The notes: generated from the sequence alone by a model not told the origin. 64,000 nt of DNA from Duganella sp. 1411 (GCF_017833525.1 NZ_JAFICD010000001.1:2542001-2606000), one strand, 5' to 3'; positions 26,175-34,964 are shown, counted from the stretch's first letter. A program made the numbers and translations.

Positions 26175-28058
26175 ATGCCACTGCCAAAATTACCTAGTAA
26201 GCCAGCGACTTTACTGTTGGCAAAAGATTATCCAAAAGCGACAGGGCCGCGCCCGGTTTCCGCCATTGCGGCGGTCGCCGAGATCGCGCCGGCCCCCGCG
26301 CCGAAGAAAGCGGCGCCCGTCAAAGCAGTTCCCGTAGCAAAAACCAAAGCGGCGGCGCCGGTCGCCGTCCCAGCCGCACCGGCCGCGCCAGCGCCAGCGA
26401 AAACCACCGCCAAGTCGAAGGCCGTGGCCGCTGTGCTGAAAGCCGCGCCGGCCGTGTTGAAGGCCGCCCAAGCCACCCCTGCCCCCGCGCCGGCGCCGGT
26501 GGCCGCCAAGCCGGCCGCCAAGGCCAAGCCCGCCGCGCCGGCCGCGCGCGGCAAGGTCACGCCGATCACCGCCGAGGCGCCACACCCGGCCAAGCACAAG
26601 ATCAACGAAGTGGCGATCAAATCGTCGACCAGCCGTCATGCCGACCAGACCGGCACGACCAAGCTGTTCGTGCTCGACACCAACGTGCTGATGCACGATC
26701 CATCGTCGCTGTTCCGCTTCGAGGAGCACGACGTCTACCTGCCGATGATGACCCTGGAGGAGTTGGACAACCACAAGAAGGGCATGACCGAGGTGGCGCG
26801 CAACGCCCGCCAGGTGTCGCGCACCCTCGACGCGCTGGTCTCCAACACCGACGACGACGCCATCGAGAACGGCATCCCGCTGTCCAAGCTGGGCAACAAG
26901 GACGCCAAGGGCCGCCTGTACTTCCAGACCCGCATGCAGACGGCGGACCTGCCGGTCGGCCTGCCGGTCGGCAAGGCCGACAACCAGATCCTGTCCGTGG
27001 TCCGCTCGCTGGAGGCCGAACAGGAAGGCCGTCCGGTGGTGCTGGTGTCGAAAGACATCAACATGCGCATCAAGGCGCGCGCGCTGGGCCTGCCGGCCGA
27101 GGATTACTTCAACGACCACGTGATGGAAGATACCGACCTGTTGTACTCGGGTATCGTCCAGCTGCCGGACGACTTCTGGACCAAGCACGGCAAGGATCTG
27201 GAATCGTGGCAGGAAAACAAGAATGGCCAGAGCGCGACGTTCTACCGCGTCACCGGTCCGTTCGTGCCGTCGCTGCTGGTGAACCAGTTCATCTTCCTGG
27301 AGCCGAAGAATGGCGAGGCGCCGTTCTACGGCCAGGTCAAGCAGATCAACGGCAAGACCGCCGTGCTGCAAACCTTGCGCGACTTCAGCCACAACAAGAA
27401 CAATGTGTGGGGTGTGACCGCGCGCAACCGCGAGCAGAACTTCGCCTTGAACTTGCTGATGAATCCGGAGTGCGACTTCGTCACCCTGCTCGGCCAGGCC
27501 GGCACCGGCAAGACCCTGCTGGCCCTGGCCGCCGGCCTGGCGCAAGTGCTGGAAACCAAACTCTACAACGAAATCATCGTCACCCGCGTGACGGTGCCGG
27601 TCGGCGAGGACATCGGTTTCCTGCCGGGCACCGAGGAAGAGAAGATGTCGCCGTGGATGGGCGCCTTCGACGACAACCTCGAAGTGCTCAACAAGTCCGA
27701 TTCGGACGGCGGCGAATGGGGCCGCGCGGCGACGCAGGACCTGATCCGCTCGCGCATCAAGATCAAGTCGCTCAACTTCATGCGCGGCCGCACCTTCGTC
27801 AACAAGTTCCTGATCATCGACGAGGCGCAGAACTTGACGCCGAAGCAGGTCAAGACCCTGGTCACGCGCGCCGGTCCGGGCACCAAGATCCTCTGCCTGG
27901 GCAACATCGCGCAGATCGACACGCCGTACCTGACCGAGGGCTCGAGCGGCCTGACCTACGTGGTCGACCGCTTCAAGGGCTGGTCGCACAGCGGCCACGT
28001 GACGCTGGCGCGCGGCGAACGCTCGCGTCTGGCCGATCACGCCAGCGACGTACTGTAA
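26175..28058 (+). CDS. phoH: PIN-PhoH fusion ATPase (YlaK/PhoH2-like)
   Basis: 627-residue protein. The first roughly 140 residues are an Ala/Pro/Lys-rich low-complexity tail, unusual for the family. A PIN RNase domain follows, beginning KLFVLDTNVLMHDP with the acidic residues conserved. The C-terminal PhoH ATPase has Walker A GQAGTGKTLLALA, TVPVGEDIGFLPG and the Walker B region LIIDEAQNLTPKQ. PIN-PhoH proteins are RNA helicase/RNases. The start at 26175 (GAGAT upstream) replaces a longer frame from 26103. A terminator follows. Confidence 0.92.
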   Translation: MPLPKLPSKPATLLLAKDYPKATGPRPVSAIAAVAEIAPAPAPKKAAPVKAVPVAKTKAAAPVAVPAAPAAPAPAKTTAKSKAVAAVLKAAPAVLKAAQATPAPAPAPVAAKPAAKAKPAAPAARGKVTPITAEAPHPAKHKINEVAIKSSTSRHADQTGTTKLFVLDTNVLMHDPSSLFRFEEHDVYLPMMTLEELDNHKKGMTEVARNARQVSRTLDALVSNTDDDAIENGIPLSKLGNKDAKGRLYFQTRMQTADLPVGLPVGKADNQILSVVRSLEAEQEGRPVVLVSKDINMRIKARALGLPAEDYFNDHVMEDTDLLYSGIVQLPDDFWTKHGKDLESWQENKNGQSATFYRVTGPFVPSLLVNQFIFLEPKNGEAPFYGQVKQINGKTAVLQTLRDFSHNKNNVWGVTARNREQNFALNLLMNPECDFVTLLGQAGTGKTLLALAAGLAQVLETKLYNEIIVTRVTVPVGEDIGFLPGTEEEKMSPWMGAFDDNLEVLNKSDSDGGEWGRAATQDLIRSRIKIKSLNFMRGRTFVNKFLIIDEAQNLTPKQVKTLVTRAGPGTKILCLGNIAQIDTPYLTEGSSGLTYVVDRFKGWSHSGHVTLARGERSRLADHASDVL

Positions 28059-28084
28059 TGTAGTAAAATAAACACGTACCTGTT

Positions 28085-28120
28085 AGCCCCGCCCGCAGCG
28101 ATGCCGGCGGGGCTTCTTTT
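28085..28120 (+). terminator. Rho-independent terminator after phoH
   Basis: A 9-bp stem AGCCCCGCC/GGCGGGGCT with a 12-nt loop is followed by TTCTTTTAT, 26 bp past the phoH stop. Confidence 0.85.
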
Positions 28121-28265
28121 ATAGCAAACAGTTTCCGTCATCCAACCTATGCACAAGTAAGCGAATTGATCCACGAAAGTTCTTGAATCCTGTGCCATCC
28201 TGTATGACACTATGATCCAAGTCATTGATTTCGCCCGCCTTTTCTATCACTGCTGAGGTAAGACC

Positions 28266-28550
28266 ATGGACATCCCTATCCTGATCCAGAAGCGTGAAGG
28301 CAGCCGCTACGGGGTGACCGTGCCGGACATCCCGGGCTGCGTGACCACCGGCGAGACGGTGGACAAAGCGATGAGCAACGCCACCAAGGCCATCTACGGC
28401 CATGTCGGCCAGCTGGTCGAGCAGGGCAAGGCCTTCGAGATCAAACCGTCGGAAGTGGAGTATCTGTCGCGCGAGCCGGACTACGCCGACGGCATCTGGG
28501 CCCTGGTCAGCCTTGATCTGGCCCGGCTGGACGATCCGCCGGAAAGCTGA
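28266..28550 (+). CDS. hicB: HicB-family antitoxin, no HicA alongside
   Basis: 94-residue protein with the HicB pseudo-RNase H fold: YGVTVPDIPGCVTTGETVDKA in the first half and a C-terminal acidic stretch. A ribosome-binding site GAGGTAA precedes the ATG. HicB antitoxins bind and inhibit the HicA mRNA interferase, but no small HicA-like frame occurs on either side. The C-terminus shows no obvious helix-turn-helix or ribbon-helix-helix. It is probably a solitary antitoxin or a domesticated regulator. Confidence 0.8.
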   Translation: MDIPILIQKREGSRYGVTVPDIPGCVTTGETVDKAMSNATKAIYGHVGQLVEQGKAFEIKPSEVEYLSREPDYADGIWALVSLDLARLDDPPES

Positions 28551-28574
28551 CGGCGCGTGGCGCCGAGGCGTGGC

Positions 28575-29321
28575 TTATCCATTGCGCCGAAACGCCAGAC
28601 GCTGGCGGCGCACTCCCTGGGTTGCGAAGTCGGCGTCCGCGGGCACCGGCACAGTGAAGAACTCCCAATTAATCCGTCGAAGAAAATTAAATTTCTTCGA
28701 GCGGAGTATCCCTCCCCGATTCCGCTTCAGCTCGCTGTAGCGATCGCCCTTGAATTCGCGGTGCACGGCCGTGAACGGCAGTACGTGTTCGGCCATATCC
28801 GCGAAATGCAATGATGGATTTGTCTTCTTGAAATTTTCGAAAATCTCGAACTGGTCGCGGCAAATCACCTGGATCGCCGTTTCCGGGAAATCGTTATATT
28901 CGGTCCACAAGACATGCCATCCGGTCTGGACCTGGTTGATGAAATCGACCAAGCGGGGGCTTAGAATATAAGCATCCGACTCGATGTGGATGATTTTATC
29001 CACGCCCAATTCCCTGGCCACATCAATCGAATGCAGGAAACTGCGCCACCAGCCGGGATAGTCCTTAATACTCTGCCGGCCCAGATTGTTATCGAATCGG
29101 ATGATCAGATTCGAATCTTCTTCCGACGCCAGGGGCGCGGTATTCGAAACCGTCTTGATGACTTCAGCGGGCGGCAGGAATGGCGACCCGTCGTCGATCA
29201 TGACCCTCTTGATGGCATCGATAGGAACGTCCTGATAATAATCGAGCCAGAGCTTATATCGGTCCCCCCACGCCTCGGCGTCCTTGATATAGCTTGTGCA
29301 AAAGATTATCGATTTCATCAC
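28575..29321 (-). CDS. Hypothetical protein, possibly GT-A glycosyltransferase-like
   Basis: 248-residue cytoplasmic protein with no membrane segment. I do not recognise a named family. The stretch DKIIHIESDAYILSPRL resembles the nucleotide-sugar/metal site surroundings of GT-A glycosyltransferases, and the N-terminus (SIIFCTSYIKDAEAWGDRY) looks like a sugar-transferase start, but no clean DxD is present. Base composition is AT-richer than flanking genes, suggesting recent transfer. It stands alone on the minus strand between hicB and the tumE/tumA pair. Confidence 0.5.
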   Translation of the reverse strand: MMKSIIFCTSYIKDAEAWGDRYKLWLDYYQDVPIDAIKRVMIDDGSPFLPPAEVIKTVSNTAPLASEEDSNLIIRFDNNLGRQSIKDYPGWWRSFLHSIDVARELGVDKIIHIESDAYILSPRLVDFINQVQTGWHVLWTEYNDFPETAIQVICRDQFEIFENFKKTNPSLHFADMAEHVLPFTAVHREFKGDRYSELKRNRGGILRSKKFNFLRRINWEFFTVPVPADADFATQGVRRQRLAFRRNG

Positions 29322-29481
29322 TGGACGTTATTTTACGAAAACCTTAGATCCTACCACAGAGGCGGCGGCCCCTCCAGAACGGTAAGCCCCAAAGCCGACC
29401 TTATCTGATCAATGTCCAATCATCCCATCAGCGGCTCTGCTAACGTCGATTCAATTGACAACTACAAGTGGCGAGAGCAGG

Positions 29482-29787
29482 ATGACTAAGCAAAAGGCGA
29501 CCTTGCTCCATAAGAGCCGCGTCATTGTGTCATCTCAGGCATTTGCTGAATTCGTGATTTGGAAGCTACCCCATGCCGCCAGTACAAAGGCGCACGCGTA
29601 CAAATACAGACTGGCATATGTCGTCAACAACAAATGCGTGGTTCGGTATGACAATGAACTTTCCAAAGGCGACCACCGCCACTACGGTTCGAGCGAGCTC
29701 ACCTATCAGTTTCACTCCTTGGAACAGCTAATCATAGATTTTTATTTGGACGTCGAAAGGTGGAATCATGAAAACAGCGATCCTTAG
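29482..29787 (+). CDS. tumE: TumE-family toxin (DUF6516)
   Basis: 101-residue small basic protein. The pattern YRLAYVVNNKCVVRYDNELSKGDHRHY followed by a YQF strand and a C-terminal helix FYLDVERW matches the TumE/DUF6516 toxin family found with HTH antitoxins. The ATG at 29482 has a GAGAG element upstream; a TTG start at 29455 is the longer alternative. The gene overlaps the antitoxin gene by 20 bp. The cellular target is not known to me. Confidence 0.75.
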   Translation: MTKQKATLLHKSRVIVSSQAFAEFVIWKLPHAASTKAHAYKYRLAYVVNNKCVVRYDNELSKGDHRHYGSSELTYQFHSLEQLIIDFYLDVERWNHENSDP

Positions 29788-30136
29788 AGTTCAGTCAATG
29801 GATAAAAGCTTGGCTGGTTTTGCCCGTGCCTGGGAGTCGGGCGTAGTGCAAACCGCCGCGACCATCGCCTTCGCGACGCCCGAGTTGATGCGCGCCATCC
29901 TCACGCCCGAGCGCTGTCATATCGTGAAAATGCTGTGTGGCGCCGGGCAGGTGTCGATCAGAGACATCGCACGCAGCGTCGACCGGGACATGGGCAGCGT
30001 CGATACCGACATCGTTGCCCTGCTCTCCTCGGGAGTACTGGAACGGCGTGGGAATGGCGTAATCTTCCCATACGACGACGTTTCCATTGACCTTCCCACC
30101 ATTGGAAGGCATACAGTGGCATCATCGAAAACCTGA
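29768..30136 (+). CDS. tumA: TumA-family HTH antitoxin
   Basis: 122-residue DNA-binding protein. A winged-helix core around residues 45-105 includes LTPERCHIVKMLCGAGQVSIRDIARSV-type helices, a VDTDIVALLSSGVL recognition region and a wing ending IFPYDDVSIDL. This is the usual partner of TumE, and the 20-bp overlap indicates translational coupling of toxin and antitoxin. It should neutralise TumE and autorepress the operon. Confidence 0.75.
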   Translation: MKTAILRVQSMDKSLAGFARAWESGVVQTAATIAFATPELMRAILTPERCHIVKMLCGAGQVSIRDIARSVDRDMGSVDTDIVALLSSGVLERRGNGVIFPYDDVSIDLPTIGRHTVASSKT

Positions 30137-30147
30137 AGGAGTAATCC

Positions 30148-30348
30148 ATGTATCAACTGCAAGTGGAGAACATGAGTTGCGGCCATTGCGTGGGCGCGGT
30201 GATCAAGGCGGTGCAGGCGATCGACGCCGCCGCCAAGGTCGAGGTCGACCTGGCCGGCAAGACCGTCAAGATCGACAGCGCCACGCCACTGGCCCCGTTG
30301 AAATCGGCCATCGCCGATGCCGGCTATCCCGTGGTCGGCGCGGCCTGA
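30148..30348 (+). CDS. CopZ-like heavy-metal-associated (HMA) protein
   Basis: 66-residue ferredoxin-fold metallochaperone. The metal-binding motif MSCGHC (CxxC) is at residues 9-14, and the C-terminal DAGYPV closes the fold. Likely ligand is Cu(I). It is 10 kb away from copA-cueR and directly follows tumA by 11 bp, so it may have inserted or be read through from that operon. A CueR-type operator was not evident upstream. Confidence 0.9.
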   Translation: MYQLQVENMSCGHCVGAVIKAVQAIDAAAKVEVDLAGKTVKIDSATPLAPLKSAIADAGYPVVGAA

Positions 30349-30518
30349 TTCGGCCGTTACGCAGGCCCGGCGCGCAACTTTGCCGGGCCTCGTAAAACAT
30401 ATTCTGAAAACAACAGTCACCGCATAAATATTTAGAAAAAGCAATCGTGCGGGAGACCGCTTGCTATACTTTCCTCACGGTTGCTATAAAAGCCACCCGT
30501 TACCAGGAATGCACCAGC

Positions 30519-30848
30519 ATGCGGTCACTCGACGAAGGCACCAGTAGCGAGAGGTCCCGACCCACCGTCCGGCGGATGGTGGTGGCGCTGATCGTGCTGA
30601 GTGTTTTCCTGCTCCAGTTGTTCACCCTCGGTGTGCATCACCATGCGATCGCCGACGACGACTCGGATTGCCCGACCTGCCAATTGGTCATCGACACGCC
30701 GCTGCTGCCACCTTCCGGCGACTTGAGCGTGACCCCGGAATCGCCGGGCCAAACCTATCGCGCCGATCTGCCGCTATATCGCTCCAACACGCTGTCCGCC
30801 ACCTTCCTCACGCCCCATTCGCACGCTCCTCCCGTCTTTACCCTCTGA
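30519..30848 (+). CDS. Small membrane protein, DUF2946-like
   Basis: 109-residue protein starting at an ATG with AGGA upstream. One membrane segment around residues 22-42 is followed by VHHHAIADDDSDCPTCQL, a His-rich stretch plus CxxC resembling DUF2946-type small proteins found with copper genes. The remainder is Pro/Ser-rich and ends PHSHAPPVFTL. Proximity to the HMA protein supports a metal-related role, but function is unknown. Longer frames start at 30447 without a good ribosome-binding site. Confidence 0.6.
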   Translation: MRSLDEGTSSERSRPTVRRMVVALIVLSVFLLQLFTLGVHHHAIADDDSDCPTCQLVIDTPLLPPSGDLSVTPESPGQTYRADLPLYRSNTLSATFLTPHSHAPPVFTL

Positions 30849-31166
30849 GCTTTTCCCGCCCTGCCTCCTCGTCACGACGCGCGCGCAAGGACATCTCCGT
30901 TAACGCGAACCACCGCCGCCATGTCTGACGGCGGCGCATGACGGACGCCGTGGACTAGCTCCCCCCGTTGTATCCCCAATACCAGCGCGGCCGCCCACCG
31001 GCGGTCCGCGTTGAGACAGACACGCCTTGACCACTCCATCTGGAGCGGCCAACGGGGCGTGTCGCCCTGAGAAAACACACCCGTTTTGTCAGGGGCGGTG
31101 CAAGCCGCGCGGCACCGATGATCATTCGGCGCCGCGCATCACGTTAGATAAAAATCGGAGAACTAC
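30849..31166. other. 318-bp leader/intergenic region before sedolisin gene
   Basis: No gene recognised. It contains a small hairpin near 30920 (CCGCCG/CGGCGG arms) and GC-rich inverted fragments. It presumably carries the promoter and a leader for the downstream protease; GGAG lies 7 nt before its ATG. Confidence 0.5.
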
Positions 31167-33137
31167 ATGATCTTGAAAGAGCAAATGAAGCTGTTGCCCC
31201 TGGCCTTGCTGGCATTGACCGCCACCAGCGGCGTTGACGCCGCCGAAACCTGGGTCCCCACCGCCACCAAGGCGCCCGTCGTCAGCGGCGCGACAACCCA
31301 GCAGCAGGCCCTGATGCAGGCCGGCATAGCGACCCACGTCGTGGTCGCGCTCAAGCTGCGCAACAAATCCGACCTGGACGCGCTGACCGGCGATATCGTC
31401 GCCGGCCGTAACGTCCAACCGCTGACCAGGGAGCAGTTCATGGACCGCTACGCGCCCACCGCCGCCCAGGCGCAACGCGTGGCCGACCATTTGAAACGCA
31501 GCGGCTTTATCAATGTCACCGTGTCCGACAACCGCCTGCTGGTGAGCGGCGACGGCACCGCCGGCTCGGTCAAGACCGCGTTCAACACGGAGCTGCGCAA
31601 CTACACCGTCAATGGCCGCACCGCCTTCGCCAACGTCAGCGACGCCGCCGTGCCGCAGTCGCTGGGCGACACGGTCATGGCCGTCCACGGCCTGCAGACC
31701 ATCCACATGTACCATACGATGGCCAAGCCGGCCGCCCATACGCTGGCCAGCACCGGCCACAATCCGACCGATTTCCCGGCGATTTACAACGCCAGCGGCT
31801 TGCCCAGCGCGGTCAACGCCACCATCGGCATCATCACGCAAGGCAGCATGCGGCAAACCATCGCCGACCTGAATACCTTCACCAGCCGTGCCGGTTATCC
31901 GACGGTGAACGTCAGCACCGTGACGGTGGGCGGAGCCAGCTCCGACACCTCCGGCGTCGGCGAGTGGAACATGGACACGCAGGACGCCTTGGCCGCCGCC
32001 GGCGGCACCATCAAGCAGATGATCCTGTACACGGCCAACACCCTGAGCGACGCCGACCTGACCGACACCTACAACCGCGTCGTCAGCGACAACGTCGCCA
32101 AGACCATCAACGTCTCGCTGGGCGAGTGCGAAACCAGCGCCAAGAACTCCGGCATCATGGCCAGCAACGACCAGATCTTCCAGGCCGCCGTGGCGCAAGG
32201 CCAGACGTTCTCGGTCTCGTCGGGCGATTCCGGCTCCTACGAGTGCGGCGGTTCGAGCACGTCGCAAAGCTATCCGTCGGTATCGCCGTGGGTGGTGTCG
32301 GTCGGCGGCACCTTGCTCAACACCAGCGGCACCACGTGGAATTCCGAGACCGTGTGGGCTTGCAGCAGCAGCGCCACCTGCCAGCAAAGCGCCGAAGGTG
32401 GCGCCGGCGGCGGACCAAGCCTGACCGAGGCGGCGCCTAGCTGGCAAGTCAACGCCGGTGTGCTGGGCACCTCGACCAAACGCGGCACGCCGGACATCGC
32501 GCTCGACGCCGATCCCGCCAGCGGCGCGCTGGTGCTGGTCAACGGCTCCACCGAACAAATCGGCGGCACCAGCCTGGCCGCGCCACTGTTCACCGGTTTT
32601 TGGGCGCGCGTCCAGTCCATGAACAACAACGCGCTGCCGTTCCCGTCGTCCAACCTGTACGCCCGCGCGGCCGCCAACCCGGGCATGTTCCACGACGTCA
32701 CCTCCGGCAGCAACGGCGGCTACACCGCCAAGACGGGCTGGGACTACGCCAGCGGCTACGGTAGCCTGAACATGGCCAACTTCGCCAGCGTCATGGCCGG
32801 CGGAGGCTCCACCACGCCGCCGGCGTCGAACGCGTTGACCAACAACGTCGCGGTGACCGGCATCTCGGTGGCGGCCAACGCGGGCAAGGTCTACACCTTC
32901 GCCGTGCCCTCCGGCGCCACCAGCCTGACGTTCAACACCTCCGGCGGCAGCGGCGACGCCGACCTTTACGTCAAACTGGGATCACAGCCGACAACCAGTT
33001 CGTACCTGCGGAAATCGGACGGTTCGACCACCACCGAGAGCATCTCGATCGCCAGCCCGGCGGCCGGCACCTACTACGTGCTGGTTTACGGTTACAAGGC
33101 GTCGAGCGGGGTCTCGCTGGTGGCCAGCTACAAGTAA
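31167..33137 (+). CDS. Secreted sedolisin (S53) serine-carboxyl protease with PPC domain
   Basis: 656-residue secreted protease. A signal peptide covers about residues 1-25; the pro-domain (about 35-195) has the kumamolisin-like activation fold. The catalytic domain has Glu266 and Asp270 in GEWNMDTQD, the oxyanion Asp region, and nucleophile Ser469 in GGTSLAAP, the S53 triad. A C-terminal prepeptidase (PPC) domain, about 560-656, with GSGDADLYVKLG should be removed or aid secretion. Acidic pH optimum and extracellular nutrient proteolysis are typical of the family. GGAG precedes the ATG. Confidence 0.92.
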   Translation: MILKEQMKLLPLALLALTATSGVDAAETWVPTATKAPVVSGATTQQQALMQAGIATHVVVALKLRNKSDLDALTGDIVAGRNVQPLTREQFMDRYAPTAAQAQRVADHLKRSGFINVTVSDNRLLVSGDGTAGSVKTAFNTELRNYTVNGRTAFANVSDAAVPQSLGDTVMAVHGLQTIHMYHTMAKPAAHTLASTGHNPTDFPAIYNASGLPSAVNATIGIITQGSMRQTIADLNTFTSRAGYPTVNVSTVTVGGASSDTSGVGEWNMDTQDALAAAGGTIKQMILYTANTLSDADLTDTYNRVVSDNVAKTINVSLGECETSAKNSGIMASNDQIFQAAVAQGQTFSVSSGDSGSYECGGSSTSQSYPSVSPWVVSVGGTLLNTSGTTWNSETVWACSSSATCQQSAEGGAGGGPSLTEAAPSWQVNAGVLGTSTKRGTPDIALDADPASGALVLVNGSTEQIGGTSLAAPLFTGFWARVQSMNNNALPFPSSNLYARAAANPGMFHDVTSGSNGGYTAKTGWDYASGYGSLNMANFASVMAGGGSTTPPASNALTNNVAVTGISVAANAGKVYTFAVPSGATSLTFNTSGGSGDADLYVKLGSQPTTSSYLRKSDGSTTTESISIASPAAGTYYVLVYGYKASSGVSLVASYK

Positions 33138-33170
33138 CCGGAGGCGTTTGACCGGTTTATGACATCCGCC

Positions 33171-33890
33171 CTACTCCAACTCGGGGTAGTGGCGGAATAT
33201 GCCGTCCTCGTTGAACGGAATGCGCCGCTTCGAACCCAGGTAGGCCGCGATATTGGGGCGCGCCGCCACCTTGTCACGCAAGGCCACCAGGCCGGGATAG
33301 GACGGCTCGAGCTTGGCCATCGTCTTCGGGAACGCATAACGCAAGCCCTCGATCAACTGGAACAACGACAGGTCGACATACGACAGGCGCGAGCCGACGG
33401 CCCAACCACCCCGTCCCGGATTGCGCGTCACCACGCCTTCGAAATAATCCAGGAACTTCGGTATGCGCGCCTCGCGAAAATCCTTCGAGCGCGCCTTGGC
33501 TTCCTTCTTCTGGTCTTCGTAGTATTTGTTGGTGGAGATCGGATGGTGCGTGTCGTGCGCCTCGGCGACGATGTCGGCGATGGTCAGTTGCAGCTGGTTG
33601 GCCCACAAGCGCCCCGCCTCCGCGCGCGGCGCCAGCCCGTGCCGGGCGCCGAGGAACAGCAGGATGTTGGCCGTTTGCCCGATCAGCAGCTCGCCCGCGC
33701 GCAGCACCGGCGGCGCGAACGACGGATGATCGACCTTGTCGCCGTCCAGGCTCGCCATCAACGCCGGCATGCCCTTTTTGGCGCGCGCCACATCGCTGTA
33801 GGGGATGCCCGCCTCCTCCAGCGCCAGCCGCACGAATTCGCCGCGGCCCTGCAGGCCGTCCCAGTAATAGAGTTGGTATGGTGTCGTCAT
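33171..33890 (-). CDS. Glutathione S-transferase family protein
   Basis: 239-residue cytoplasmic protein. The thioredoxin-like N-domain (residues 1-85) begins YQLYYWDGLQGRGEFVRLALEEAG, placing Tyr8/Tyr9 as the glutathione-activating residue, and contains GQTANILLFLG, the glutathione-site loop. An all-helical C-domain follows with the capping motif SYVDLSLFQL. It resembles sigma/alpha-like GSTs of proteobacteria. It is convergent with the protease gene and divergent from the TauE/SafE gene; no operon partner. Confidence 0.9.
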   Translation of the reverse strand: MTTPYQLYYWDGLQGRGEFVRLALEEAGIPYSDVARAKKGMPALMASLDGDKVDHPSFAPPVLRAGELLIGQTANILLFLGARHGLAPRAEAGRLWANQLQLTIADIVAEAHDTHHPISTNKYYEDQKKEAKARSKDFREARIPKFLDYFEGVVTRNPGRGGWAVGSRLSYVDLSLFQLIEGLRYAFPKTMAKLEPSYPGLVALRDKVAARPNIAAYLGSKRRIPFNEDGIFRHYPELE

Positions 33891-34012
33891 GCGGAATATC
33901 GTAGCACCGTCGGCGCCCGCGCGGCGCCCGGAAAGGTTTGCGGACCACGGTTATAATCGACCGGAAACTATTGTTTCGTTCGCTTCCACACCAACCATGT
34001 CTGCTTCCGCCC

Positions 34013-34774
34013 ATGCCGCCAGTCCCACCGCTTGAAATCCACATCGTCCTGATGGTCGCCGCAGCCGGATTTCTCGCCGGCGTGCAAAACGCGCTGGCGG
34101 GGGGCGGCTCGTTCATCACCTTCCCGGCCCTGCTGCTGGCCGGATTGAATCCGCTGGCCGCCAACATGACCTCGACCATCGCGCTGTTCCCCAGCCAGAT
34201 CACGTCCGCCTACGCGGGGCGCAAGTTGGCAGGCGATGTCGGTCCGCTGACGTTCCGCCAGATGCTGATCATCAGCGCCATCGGCGGCGTGTTCGGCGCC
34301 ATCCTGCTGCTCAATACTCCGGCGTCGTTCTTCGCGCGACTGGTGCCTTGGCTGGTGCTGTTCGCCACCAGCGTGTTCGCGTGGGGCAGCTTCCGCAAAA
34401 AGCCGCTGCACGCGGCCAGCGGCATGCCGCGCTGGGCGCTGGTGCTGGTGCAGGGCTGCATATCGATTTACGGCGGGTACTTTGGCGGCGGCATCGGCTT
34501 CCTGATGCTGGCCGCGCTGACCATCGCCGGCCAGCAGGTGCGCATGGCGGCGGCCACCAAGAACGTGCTGGCGATGGCCATGAACGCGGTGGCGGCCGTG
34601 ATCTTCGCGACGTCCGGTTTGGTCAGCTGGCCGGCCGCGCTGGCGCTGTGCGTGGGCGGGATCGCGGGTGGATTGTGCGGCGGGTGGTTGATTCACCGCT
34701 TGCCGGAAAAGGTCATGCGCGGGTTCGTGGTGCTGGTCGGCGCGGCGCTGACGGTTTGGATGTTTGTTCGTTGA
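34013..34774 (+). CDS. TauE/SafE family sulfite/anion exporter
   Basis: 253-residue inner-membrane protein with about eight hydrophobic segments. The repeat signatures are GVQNALAGGGSFITFPALL near residue 20 and the second-half counterpart YGGYFGGGIGFLMLAAL near residue 145. Such proteins export sulfite, sulfoacetate or related anions; the substrate here is unknown. The ATG at 34013 lacks a clear ribosome-binding site, and the frame extends upstream to 33938. A repeat element follows 38 bp after the stop. Confidence 0.9.
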   Translation: MPPVPPLEIHIVLMVAAAGFLAGVQNALAGGGSFITFPALLLAGLNPLAANMTSTIALFPSQITSAYAGRKLAGDVGPLTFRQMLIISAIGGVFGAILLLNTPASFFARLVPWLVLFATSVFAWGSFRKKPLHAASGMPRWALVLVQGCISIYGGYFGGGIGFLMLAALTIAGQQVRMAAATKNVLAMAMNAVAAVIFATSGLVSWPAALALCVGGIAGGLCGGWLIHRLPEKVMRGFVVLVGAALTVWMFVR

Positions 34775-34811
34775 TCCCTCGTACCTGCTTTAAGCGTCGC
34801 GGCGACGCACA

Positions 34812-34930
34812 CATGGCGGATTACGCTTCGCTAATCCGCCCTACGTGATTGTCCGGTCCATCAGCGTACAGACGACGCTCCGCCACCGTTCCACGTAGGG
34901 CGGATTAGGCGGAACGCCGTAATCCGCAAT
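34812..34930. repeat. BIME-like paired REP element, copy 2
   Basis: Two palindromic units of about 35-40 bp in inverted orientation around a 43-bp centre. Here the CTACGTG ends face inward, the reverse of the arrangement at 23854-23949. The unit sequence (GGCGGATTACGC ... GCTAATCCGCCCTACG) is shared with that copy. It sits between convergent tauE and cobN and could also weaken read-through. Confidence 0.85.
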
Positions 34931-34964
34931 CGATGAGCCGCCGACGGAGCATGCGTGATATGGG

